Origin: Septoria linicola
Taxonomy: Eukaryota > Ascomycota > Dothideomycetes > Mycosphaerellales > Mycosphaerellaceae
Direction of reading: 5' to 3'
Assembly: GCA_024114885.1 (NCBI GenBank)
Contig: CP099421.1
Span: 2,480,001 to 2,544,000, forward strand
Length of the DNA: 64,000 nucleotides
Shown here: positions 10,314 to 19,368 of the stretch, piece by piece
Layout of the letters: each line of letters begins with the position of its first letter
How positions within the stretch are numbered: the stretch's first letter is position 1
Program-made: the position numbers and the translations under genes
Notes under the pieces: generated by a model
Told to the model about the DNA's origin: nothing
Database searches by the model: none
The model's input: the letters and a program-made list of their open reading frames with translations, nothing else

Positions 10314-10871
10314 CTACAGCGAGCCAGCCTGTCGTGCTGTTTGCTGGGTCGTTTCCAGTGTGCAACTTTGATCTCCACTGAGGACTAGAAGCTTCCTGGC
10401 CATGCAAAGAGCTCCGCCATCCGCAGCGTCTTGAACATACAGTGCTGCCCTTTTCGCCAAAACATTACTTCCTGCCTCAGCATTCTCAGCTGCTAGCCAG
10501 AGGAGGACTTGATCGGCCGAAGCGTAGACACTTGATAGTTGCTTCTTCTGCTCGCGGACTTCGTATGGATCTGCTTGGTTCACAGAGAGCGCGTCTAGCC
10601 AGAACCTATCACCGTCTTTGTGATCCTTCCATACCGCTTGAAGCGCGCGCAAAGCATGGTTGTCAATCATACGCGTCCTGCCATTCAATGTGAGACCTGT
10701 TCGCTCTAGCTCAGGATGAATCTGGTAAGATAGTACTGAATAATGCACATCTTGCTCAGAGTAGTTTGCCTGATGCTCAATGTTCACATGCAGGTCCAAT
10801 AAAGTGCTTCGCGAGCTAAAGCGTACCAGGCGGATTGTGTTCGAGCCCAGCTGGGCATATTGGAAAAGCAT
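10314..10871 (-). CDS. Truncated HET (heterokaryon incompatibility) domain protein
   Basis: 185 codons from the ATG at 10871. The central motif FWLDALSVNQADPYEVREQKK followed by YASADQVLLWLA matches the HET core 'lWiDalCInQ...ErxxQv...iYxxAxxvlvwLG', and YSVLSY matches the first HET block. The normal Cys of 'CINQ' is Ser here. Full HET proteins run 500-800 aa; this one stops shortly after the wLG-like block, so it lacks the C-terminal part. It could be a pseudogene remnant or a short HET variant. It lies 460 bp from the Fot1/pogo element, typical of dispensable regions. HET domains trigger cell death on non-self fusion (family knowledge). Confidence 0.7.
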   Translation of the reverse strand: MLFQYAQLGSNTIRLVRFSSRSTLLDLHVNIEHQANYSEQDVHYSVLSYQIHPELERTGLTLNGRTRMIDNHALRALQAVWKDHKDGDRFWLDALSVNQADPYEVREQKKQLSSVYASADQVLLWLAAENAEAGSNVLAKRAALYVQDAADGGALCMARKLLVLSGDQSCTLETTQQTARQAGSL

Positions 10872-11330
10872 GTTCTATGATCAGAAAGAAGGGAGATCCC
10901 GAAACGCTGAGGTCAGACCAGGAGGCTGACTCAGCCAGTTCGCTCTTTCAAACAGCTTGTTGCCCTTCCTGCATCATTTCAACCGATACACAAGATATTG
11001 AATCGACGGCAAGACGATCGCTGATGCTCAGAGTAGATCAACATGTATCATAGTCGCTCAGCTGCGATGCGAGCGCTTACGTTGTGCTCACGCGGCTCGA
11101 GCTTCTGCCTTCCATCCTCACAGGAGGCAATGCCTCAATCTTCCAAGCCAAGAAGGAAGAAGTCATCCTATTCCTCTTTTCTGCTCAGCTTATCGAGGGC
11201 AGAGCTGACCAAATAGTCTCTTTGTGACGGGCAGCTTCATGCAATTGATCTTGCGACCTTCCTTTCTGGGGGGTATGTGCTTCAGCCGCACCACACTTGA
11301 GGATGAGCTTGTCAGTCAGCCTCAGCCCTA
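10872..11330. other. Intergenic flank of transposon
   Basis: Normal base composition up to the TA at 11329-11330 that borders the element. Nothing else recognised. Confidence 0.5.
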
Positions 11331-11375
11331 ACGTGTTTGATAAGCGAGTGTGCCAGATAAGCTAGTGTGCCACTT
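11331..11375 (+). repeat. Left terminal inverted repeat with internal 17-bp tandem repeat
   Basis: 45 bp, the exact reverse complement of 13116-13160. It contains two adjacent 17-bp units, GATAAGCGAGTGTGCCA and GATAAGCTAGTGTGCCA, differing at one base. Such iterated units are plausible transposase-binding sites (inference). Unlike the interior it keeps CpA and TpG. Confidence 0.95.
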
Positions 11376-11431
11376 CCATCTCGTATATACTACTACTACT
11401 AAACGCGTCCATTCTTCCACCATTTTACGCG

Positions 11432-13030
11432 ATGGCACCTCTAAATAAAGAGTGTATTTAAAGTACTATTCGTAATTATCTATTAGGTCGCTTTATAAGC
11501 GTACGAAGCGCTATAACTGCCTATAGAGTTAGTTATATAATAGTTAATCGAAGGCTTAAAGGAACGCCTCTATAAGCTATAATACTATCTATAAATAGAG
11601 CCTTAACTCTAATCGAGGAAGAGGTAGTTTATTAGAGGATATTCGACCTAGATTTACGTAGTTATTCGCTAATATAGGCTGTTATCCGTGCCTAGGCTTC
11701 TTTAATCCTTAGAGTACGCTATAGAAAAGAGGTTAGATAGCGATAGGCCTATAACTTTATTAAACGCTATCTAGGACTAGAAACACAGCTATTACGAAGG
11801 CTATCGTATTAAAGAGTAAAGAATAAGGACCCTAAGGTTATTAAAGAGTAGTTTAGACTAGTCTAGAACATAATAACCTACTATAGTATTATAGAGAGTA
11901 ATATTTATAACTTCGATAAAAGCGGCTTTAGGCTTAGATACTACTAGAATATAATAGTAGTTACTACGATAGAGCGTAGATAACGACCTAAGGCCTTAGT
12001 CTCTAATTCTATATAATAGTAGACTATTATTATATATACTAACGTAGAAGGGTAGTTAGTCCCTCTATACGTTATCTTCTCTAGTAAGGAAATAAATAGA
12101 GCCTAGTTCTACTACCTTCTACTAACCTAGAAACTTAGAGTTAGTCTAAAGGGCTAGACTTCCTTTAATTACAGAGTCGCTTAGATTAAATACTTTAATA
12201 ACTATACTAAATATAGAACTATTAGTTAGAAACGACTACTTATTCTAGACGGTTATAATAGCTATATAACGCTAGAGTTTAAGTTATTCTATAAGGAAGA
12301 AGGTATTGTTATACTCTATATACTACTATATTCCTCTTACCTATTATAGCCTCTTAATATTAGCTGCTTTAGACTATTAAAGAAGGCCTATTCGAAGCGT
12401 ATCTAAAGGCTTAGTATAGTTAGTTACTACTACCTAATTAAAGAAGACTTCCTACTAATACTCTAGCCTACCTATAAGGCTTTATTTATACCTTTAACTA
12501 TTAGGGCATTATTTAGAGCCTCCGGCTTAGTACTATTGAACCTATAGGCAGTATTATCTAAGCTGACACTACGTTAAAGAATACTAACACCTCCGCTATT
12601 TACTTTATTATAGAGCTTAGTAGTTATACCTTATAACCCTCGGTAGGTTAATACCTTTATAGGCAAGATTAAGGACAAGGTAATTAGATACTAAGGAAGC
12701 TTACTAGGTCTAATCCTTAATAGAGTTAATAGGCTATTAAGAGGGTTCAAAAGGTCGTAGGTAGCTATATTATTACTCTAGGCTAAATACGATAATATGA
12801 AGACAATTATTATAGAACTATAGTTATATAGAGCACTAAGGAAGAAGATCAAGCTTACCCTTAGTATTGACACTAATGAATTAGCTACAAGAGACACAGC
12901 TTAATTATAAGCTTAATATATAATATAGTTAGTTAGAGAGATTAAGAAGCAGCTAAGGGCTAAACTAACCTATAGCAGGTGTAGCATTCTAGGTTATAAC
13001 TCAAGGGCTTGTCCATTGAATAAAGTGACT
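11432..13030 (+). pseudogene. Decayed Fot1/pogo-family DDE transposase
   Basis: Starting at the ATG at 11432, conceptual translation follows the layout of fungal pogo-type transposases but is broken by many TAA/TAG codons. A CENP-B/psq-type helix-turn-helix region sits near 11450-11800 (LTLIEEEV, ASLILR-like fragments). DDE core fragments lie near 11880-12500 (FDKSGF-like, LILDGYNS-like, PPHS..LLNISCF-like). A C-terminal zinc-knuckle remnant near 12980-13015 reads CSILGYNSRAC, where CxxxGHNxRTC is expected. Almost all lesions are C-to-T or G-to-A in CpA/TpG context. The exact 3' end of the frame is uncertain. Confidence 0.8.
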
Positions 13031-13115
13031 TCTAAGGATTTAATTGATCCAACTTTAGTATAGTTCTGATACCTATAGCCTGAGAAATCAATGATTGAAG
13101 TTATTCACTTCATAA

Positions 13116-13160
13116 AAGTGGCACACTAGCTTATCTGGCACACTCGCTTATCAAACACGT
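13116..13160 (-). repeat. Right terminal inverted repeat
   Basis: Exact 45-bp inverted copy of 11331-11375, including the two 17-bp units, directly followed by TA. Confidence 0.95.
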
Positions 13161-13347
13161 TAACAATACTGTAGCTCGACACGGCACATGTGTTGAAGGG
13201 TTCTGACGGTAAGCCTCTAGCTCAGACAGCTGGAAGAACGCACGAGCTACTACATGAATACGTCGATCGCTCGACCCTCTCTTCTCTCGCAAAGATGGGC
13301 ACGAAGCACATAACATTTCCCGTAGTACTAACGTCTACACGGCAGCT

Positions 13348-14790
13348 ATGACCAAGAGTATCTTCTTCACAGCACCAGATCCTACACTCAAATTAGTACA
13401 TAACGATGTCTGGCTTCCAGGCCTGTACTCCCGGCGCATCTTGTGCTTCTCACTGGCTTCAGGCTCGAGTCATGAGACAGCGATCGATGTCATTCAGCGA
13501 GGGCTACAGGCACTTGTTCAAGGCACTCCAGAGCTCGGAGGGACATCGATAGTGATTCAGAATGCCGCTCCTCACGACGCTGCCTATCCATGGCGAGAGA
13601 TCGTTCCTGGCCAAGGCATCGAGCTGGTAACCAAGGACCTGACCACATCTTTTGCAAGCTACGACGACCTGGAGCGGACTGGCTTTCCATTATCTTCATT
13701 CAAGGATGACGAGCTCATGCCAATCGAGGGGCCCATTATGCCCGAGCCTGCTGCTATCGCTCGGTTTCAACTCAATTTAATCGAAGGTGGTGTGCTTCTC
13801 AGCTGCTGCATCTATCACCACTTGACTGATGGCAATGGGATGAACGCCATCATAAGGGCATTGGCAGAGGAGTGCAAGAGGGCTGGCAAAGCGCCTGGTG
13901 GTTTGCCACCTCGGGTGTTGGACAGCAATCGTGCTGCTCTGAGTGCTGCGAATGGCTCGATGACTGATCTCAAGCATCACCCAGCTTACAGTATCTTGAA
14001 GGATGCCTTTGTTCCAGTAGCCCATCACGACGAAGCTCCGCCAGAAGTCAACGGCGAGGAACCACCGCCTCCACCACAATTCCAGCCGCATTACTACTAT
14101 CTTTCCAACGATAATGCCCAAGCTCTGAAAGATTATGGCAGTCGCGACACCCCAGTATCGACCCACGATGCTATCTCCGCAGCGATCTGGCGCAACCTAA
14201 TCATATCGCGCCTCAAAACCGGAGAGCTCAAGGACACTGACCAAGTCACCAGCTACTCCATCCCCCACAACGCACGCAAGTACCTAGGCCTACCCAACAC
14301 CTGGGTCGGAAACTGCACATACTTCATCCTCGCCCAAGCCACAGTGAGCGAAGTCGTCGCCGAAGACAGCCTCCCCATCCTCGCTAGCCGCATCCGCGCT
14401 GCCATGAAGGAAGTCGACACAGAACACGTCAAAGGCATCCTTGCCGTACGCAAGCAAGACCCATACTCTCTCAACTGGTGGCCAATCATGCAAGTCAACG
14501 GACCACATCTCGTCGGCATGACGAGTTTCTATCACTCGGAGCTGATGGGCACGGACTGGGGGAAGCATCTTGGTGAGCCAAAGCACTTCACTTGCACGGA
14601 TCTTGGTGGATTCGCTACGCAGTTTCAGCGAGCACATTTCGTGGGGCCAAGGCTTCCTGGGGGGAGAGCGTGTTATGTGCATGTTGGACTGGTCAAGCCT
14701 GAGGTGGAGCATTATAGGGCGGATCCGGCGTGGAATAAGTATTTTCAGTTGAAGGAGATCACGGAGCACTTGAGTAGTGGCAGAAAGTGA
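13348..14790 (+). CDS. BAHD/trichothecene-acetyltransferase-like acyltransferase
   Basis: Intronless, 480 aa. Residues about 150-156 read YHHLTDG, an HxxxDG acyltransferase motif whose His is the general base. A second family motif appears near residue 395 as TDWGKHLG, standing in for DFGWGKP. The overall length and two-lobed pattern match fungal transferase-family enzymes that move acyl groups from acyl-CoA to alcohols or amines in secondary metabolism or detoxification. No polyketide synthase, peptide synthetase or P450 gene is adjacent, so it is not evidently part of a cluster here. It begins 187 bp after the transposon end. The substrate cannot be read from sequence. Confidence 0.9.
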   Translation: MTKSIFFTAPDPTLKLVHNDVWLPGLYSRRILCFSLASGSSHETAIDVIQRGLQALVQGTPELGGTSIVIQNAAPHDAAYPWREIVPGQGIELVTKDLTTSFASYDDLERTGFPLSSFKDDELMPIEGPIMPEPAAIARFQLNLIEGGVLLSCCIYHHLTDGNGMNAIIRALAEECKRAGKAPGGLPPRVLDSNRAALSAANGSMTDLKHHPAYSILKDAFVPVAHHDEAPPEVNGEEPPPPPQFQPHYYYLSNDNAQALKDYGSRDTPVSTHDAISAAIWRNLIISRLKTGELKDTDQVTSYSIPHNARKYLGLPNTWVGNCTYFILAQATVSEVVAEDSLPILASRIRAAMKEVDTEHVKGILAVRKQDPYSLNWWPIMQVNGPHLVGMTSFYHSELMGTDWGKHLGEPKHFTCTDLGGFATQFQRAHFVGPRLPGGRACYVHVGLVKPEVEHYRADPAWNKYFQLKEITEHLSSGRK

Positions 14791-15221
14791 ATGCTTGACC
14801 AATGAGTTTGGAGCGATGGCTTAGCATGGCTATTTCTGCTGCTTTGCTTGACAGAGTGGGCGGAAGGTATCTAGGACAATCTCGCTCACGAGGTCATCCA
14901 AATAATGCACACGTGCTTCGTTCACTTGCATCTGACGCTTGACGTTGGTGAAGCTGATTCATCAAGGAAGATGGCATGGGGTACTCTGCTACGTTGGCAA
15001 GTCACAGGAATCGAGATGAACCTGAAAAGATTCTCAGCTCATTTGCGAGCACATTCACTATGTTGTTGCCGTGTCCAATGTTTCGGCTCTAGAAGCAATC
15101 CCCATCCGGCCGTGGTATCTCGTACAAGCAATGCGCTACCTTCCCATGAACGCCTCTCATTCCCGCTTCCGTCCCATGCTATGCATTTTAAATTTGTCCT
15201 CTTCTCGTCGATACCTCTATC
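14791..15221. other. Convergent intergenic region
   Basis: 3' ends of the acyltransferase (+) and the kinase (-) meet here; no further gene seen. Confidence 0.5.
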
Positions 15222-17354
15222 TCATAGGCTCTCTTCATCTTCTGGCCTCATTTGCAGCCCTCCACTGACTTGGATGCCCTGTTGCACCCAGTCGAATTTC
15301 TCCACGTCCTCCAATGACTTTCGTCCCATCCGCACTTTCTTCAGCAATGCTTCTACACACAAATTTGCGCCTTCGAAATCTTTGCCTCGTGCTGCATCCC
15401 AATCACCATCTTCATCGCCAAACCTGCACCAGATCCAATCGCAGCGTGCGATTCGGTGTGTGTTCCGAGACCGGTCAGGCTTTCCCGGAGGAGCGTCGAA
15501 CGGCAGACGAGCCTCCATGAGCGCATACAGCAAAACACCGAGTGCCCAGCCATCTGTCAAACGACCATCATATGGTTGACCCAGCAAAATCTCGGGCGCT
15601 GCATAGTCCTCACTGCCACAGCGCGTAGTCAAGAAAGGCGGCTCTGGCGGCGCTGGTATCCTACGACTCAGGCCTAGGTCGGTGAGTGTGATGAGTGGGG
15701 TCGGGTGTGTTAAGGGGTTCTCAATGGCTCGCAGATCAGCTTCCCGAAGATTCACAAGAACATTCTCCAGCTTAATATCCCTGTGGACAATGCCATTCGA
15801 ATGCAAGTACTTCACAGCGCTCACCAGCTCAGCAAACATTCTTTGTATCAGTCGCGGCGTCAGCAATTCTCGTTGCTCGCTAGCAAAGTCGAAGAGATCT
15901 CCGCCCGGACAGTAGGTCAACACCAGCAGCGCGCGCATGGGCTGATACTCGCAGGCCTTGAGATGGATCAGTGACGGGTGGGATACGCTTTTCAGCATCT
16001 CGACTTCACGTTTCAGACTCGTCTCGATCCGTTCCTCATCGGCGCCACCCGCCGGACCGTGCTCCACTATTTTCACAGCGACGAGCTTGGCCGGGTCGAG
16101 GTGCTCTTCTATCTCGGGTGTAGGATGCGCTGGGATCTTTTCACGTGTAGCTAACATGACGGTAGAGAATGTTCCTTTCCCAAGAGCACGCAATTGCCTG
16201 AATTTGCGTCGCTTGTTGTGTATCCCGCAATGTATCTCGAGATATTCTGAGGCTGTGCCGTCCTCAAGATATGGCAGCTCGTCGTCAGCATCGTCACTCT
16301 CTGCTATACTGGCATTGCTAGCCGGAGGTGTGGGTAGCTGGCTACTGGCTGTGCCCGAAGTTGATGTGAGACCTCGTTGTTCAGCCAGATGTGCTTCGCG
16401 ATGGATGTGATACTCTGTAGTGTCCATATCCGGCACGTCCCCTTGACCAATTGTCACATGTCGAGGGCGTGTATTATGAAGTGTCTCCGGCTTGAAATCG
16501 GAAATGCTCCGATTTCTCGTGTGACTGCCAGCCCCCAGCTGCTCCTGACCACTTGCCATGGCTGCATTCGCTACTGCTGCTTCGTGCATGAGGCTTCCAT
16601 AGCCTTTCTTCCTCTTTGAAGGCGAGTCTGGAGATGTTGGGGGCAGGTAGGCTCTGTGGCCAGGCACCGAATCGGTGAGAGATCCTTCACGAGATCGAGT
16701 CGCACCACTAGCTTGTCTGATCCGCCATTGAAGTGGCAGATCGTTACCGACTAGTGGGGAAGGAAGTGGTGTCAGATCTGCCATAGCTGCAAGATATGGA
16801 GATGGTAGCGCAGACGCTGATCCGGGGGACAGTGACGATGCGAGACTCGTGGTGGACATGTTTGACCGGAGTGAAGAGCCCATTGTCGGCAGACTCGACG
16901 GTGAAGTGGGGTTGTGGTGCAGGACGGGCTCAGTTTCATACATGATTGTGGGAGTATCCATGGCGCGCATCGCAGCTCCGGCAGTGGTTGGAGGATCGGC
17001 CAAGCAGGTGGTCCTTATCGACAGGCCGGCGCTTGCGGGTGACGAAGCGCGATTGAGGTGGTTCGTGCTCCGGTGAGGCGTGGATGCAGCAGAGGCTGTG
17101 TCGAGTGGAGGCAGGACAGTGGCATTCTGCGCGTACGCTCGCGAATTTCTGTTGGTGGTGGTTGTGGCGGAATGGGGAGGCGCGGCAACTCTACTGCTGT
17201 TGCTACCATGCACACCAAGCTTTGCAGCGGACGAGGGGTCGCTGGCGTTCTGCTGGTCGAGTCCGGGGGAGGAGGACTCAGCAGCGGCGGCGTTCATCCT
17301 AGCGGAGGCATATGACGGGTGCTCCTGGCAGCAATGCAGCGAAGAGCACGGCAC
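15222..17354 (-). CDS. Serine/threonine protein kinase
   Basis: Up to 710 aa, intronless. A more likely start is the second Met (MNAAAAESSS), 19 codons in. Residues 1-370 are Ser/Pro/Ala-rich disorder. The kinase domain runs from about 385 to 690: glycine loop LGKGTFSTV, VAVKIV (ATP Lys), the HRDIKLEN catalytic loop near 520, TDLGLSR near 558, then GSEDYAAPEILLG and DGWALGVLLY. The DFG motif is DLG, a tolerated variant. The long N-terminal tail plus a C-terminal kinase resembles the fungal NPR1/HAL/PRR-type nutrient and stress kinases, but I cannot assign an orthologue. A 20-residue charged insert lies between the VAVK strand and helix C. Confidence 0.9.
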   Translation of the reverse strand: MPCSSLHCCQEHPSYASARMNAAAAESSSPGLDQQNASDPSSAAKLGVHGSNSSRVAAPPHSATTTTNRNSRAYAQNATVLPPLDTASAASTPHRSTNHLNRASSPASAGLSIRTTCLADPPTTAGAAMRAMDTPTIMYETEPVLHHNPTSPSSLPTMGSSLRSNMSTTSLASSLSPGSASALPSPYLAAMADLTPLPSPLVGNDLPLQWRIRQASGATRSREGSLTDSVPGHRAYLPPTSPDSPSKRKKGYGSLMHEAAVANAAMASGQEQLGAGSHTRNRSISDFKPETLHNTRPRHVTIGQGDVPDMDTTEYHIHREAHLAEQRGLTSTSGTASSQLPTPPASNASIAESDDADDELPYLEDGTASEYLEIHCGIHNKRRKFRQLRALGKGTFSTVMLATREKIPAHPTPEIEEHLDPAKLVAVKIVEHGPAGGADEERIETSLKREVEMLKSVSHPSLIHLKACEYQPMRALLVLTYCPGGDLFDFASEQRELLTPRLIQRMFAELVSAVKYLHSNGIVHRDIKLENVLVNLREADLRAIENPLTHPTPLITLTDLGLSRRIPAPPEPPFLTTRCGSEDYAAPEILLGQPYDGRLTDGWALGVLLYALMEARLPFDAPPGKPDRSRNTHRIARCDWIWCRFGDEDGDWDAARGKDFEGANLCVEALLKKVRMGRKSLEDVEKFDWVQQGIQVSGGLQMRPEDEESL

Positions 17355-18210
17355 TCGCCTGTCAGACCACCGACGAGGTACGCACGGCGGCAGGAGAAGC
17401 TGCTGGGCGAGGAAGAGGATTATTGACTTCCAAAGTCAACAAGGGGGACGTGCTGCTCACGTAATGTGTCCCAGCTGGTCGGGCTCGCGGTAGTCTCGAT
17501 TTCGTCAAGCGTGATCTGCTTGACGCTCCCAATGTAGAGTGCGTGTCACGGTGTCAGTGCTGTCAACGACACGAGAAAGTGTATGCGACGTGCTCAGCCC
17601 GCCTGATGCAGGAGACAGTCGCGTCCTTTAGGATTATTGTGTGGCGACAATTGTGTTCGAGGCCTACCCCCGAGTCTTTGGTCTCACTCGGGTAGCGGCG
17701 GACACGAACCAACAAAGGATGCACCAGGCCCGCGGCGTGAATCCTGAACGAGGACGTGGTCCTTGGCCAGACAGTCAATACGACATGCACTGCAGCTATA
17801 CTCTGGGCGAAAAGCTACGGAGGCAGTGCCAGTGCCAGTGCTTGCAAGGTCTCGCCAAATGTACACATTGACCTCATTCAATCAAGCCGGACGTTCAGCC
17901 ATGCGGCATTTCCTATTATGCTTCTGAACTTGCTCTGCCATGTCTAACACGCCGTTCGAAGGCCCAGTTGTCCGAGAAGATCGAGGACGCTATTATGTGG
18001 TGCAGCAAGACAACGTGCCTTCCTGCTTGGCAGTATCTTTCGATTCAAGGCAGCCGCCGGCATCAACTCACCTCTCAGTGAGGTTGTCGACGACGTAGGA
18101 TGATGATGGCAATGCTTGTAAAGAGCCCTCACGGTCATGTACAGCAGCATACTGCTTGCATCTTCGACGCACGTAAGTGAAAATCGATACTCACACTCAA
18201 TAGTAACAAC
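17355..18210. other. Divergent intergenic region
   Basis: Promoter space between the kinase (-) and the 18211 gene (+). No other gene recognised. Confidence 0.5.
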
Positions 18211-19368
18211 ATGGGCTTGCCAGGTGGAATCACAAAGGACACATCAGCAAGGAAGAACATGACTCCACTCGCTCCTCACGATGCAGCACTCCAGGCGTAT
18301 ATGCAGTCCTTCATTCAGTCCATCGAGCAAGACTTCACCGCTCAGTGGTACAGTCGACAGGCTGAGCATGGGCGTGATGTGGAAGCGCTGCGAGCATACT
18401 TTAATGTGCACTACAACAAAGCTCGCTCTGAGCTTGAGAAGAAGTACTCAGCAGATCAGGAGCAACTGTCATCAAAAGGAAGCGCGAAAGTGCTGGAGCT
18501 CAGGACCGACTTCGCCCAAGATGCGCTGGCGGCGACAGCAAGACACCAGTCCAACGCATCGACTGGTGAGAGCAATGGTGTCGCGGAGCGAAGCGATCCT
18601 GACGCGACGGCGGACGCCACAGCCACATCAGCGAATGCAGGCGCAGCTTTGGCGAGGGCTTCGGCCTTGTCTATCAAGCAAGAAGATACTGTAGACAGCA
18701 ATGTTCACAGGCTGCCAAAGGTTGCATCGTTGGCTACGCCAACTGATCTGCCCCCAATACAGCCTGAGCACGTGAACTGTCAGGAGAACAGACCAGACAT
18801 CATCGAAAGCGACAAGGTACTTGGCCATCGAGACCTGACCGTGGACTCGCTGACACGCTCGCAGTCTAAGGTATGGTGGACAAAATATCCCGCCACACCA
18901 ATGACCAGCCCACAGCAGCTTGCTCTGGGGGAGAAACTGGTGACGCTCAAGAGGTCTCATCTACTCGATGCAGCTGCAGCAAAGCATTCCGCAACGCTCA
19001 CAACGCTCGGCCAGGAGTTGAAAGAGGGACAGTACGTTTCACTGCAAGACTTTGCAAAGACCTTCTGCATGTCCCTCAACAAAGCGGTTGAGAACGATGA
19101 CGAGAATCTCGCGCTTACCAAAGCAGCTTAAAGATTGATGGAGGGCTTTGAGCCTGCTTTGGCTGGGATCATGGCAATGGAGGATGTCATTCTCAACATC
19201 CAGGCTGATACTGAGGCTGCTGCTGCTGAGGATGAGCGAAAGGCGAGATCAGATAGTGTGGTGGACGAAGGTCAAGACCAGAAAGTCATGGTTGACCTGA
19301 CAAGGTTGGAGGAAAGAGACCGAAGGGCGGTAAGCCGAGAGCACAGCACTCGATTGCTACTCAATTGA
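18211..19368 (+). CDS. Hypothetical coiled-coil-type protein, interrupted by an in-frame TAA
   Basis: The frame is open for 306 codons (18211-19131), stops at TAA 19129-19131, then continues open in the same frame to TGA at 19366-19368 (77 more codons). Both halves look coding: Ala/Glu/Asp-rich, charged helices (RSELEKKYSADQEQLS in the first, MAMEDVILNIQADTEAAAAEDERK in the second). I do not recognise the family. Either the protein ends at 19131 and the rest is decayed, or the stop is recent, an error, or read through. No standard readthrough context (UGA-CUA) is present. The tail overlaps the convergent gene's stop by 8 bp. Confidence 0.6.

Larger units (their letters stand above)
11331..13160 (+). 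mobile_element. Fot1/pogo-type (Tc1-mariner superfamily) DNA transposon, RIP-degraded
   Basis: A 1,830-bp element bounded by perfect 45-bp inverted repeats and flanked on both sides by TA (11329-11330 and 13161-13162), the target duplication of the Tc1/mariner superfamily. The size and the single decayed plus-strand transposase frame fit fungal Fot1/pogo elements. The interior from about 11440 to 12860 is very AT rich and almost free of CpA and TpG while CpG remains, the signature of RIP. The element is clearly dead as a coding unit, yet its ends are intact. Confidence 0.93.

Noticed and set aside
13348..14790. Secondary-metabolite cluster around the acyltransferase
   Set aside because: No synthase, P450, transporter or cluster regulator within the window near it.
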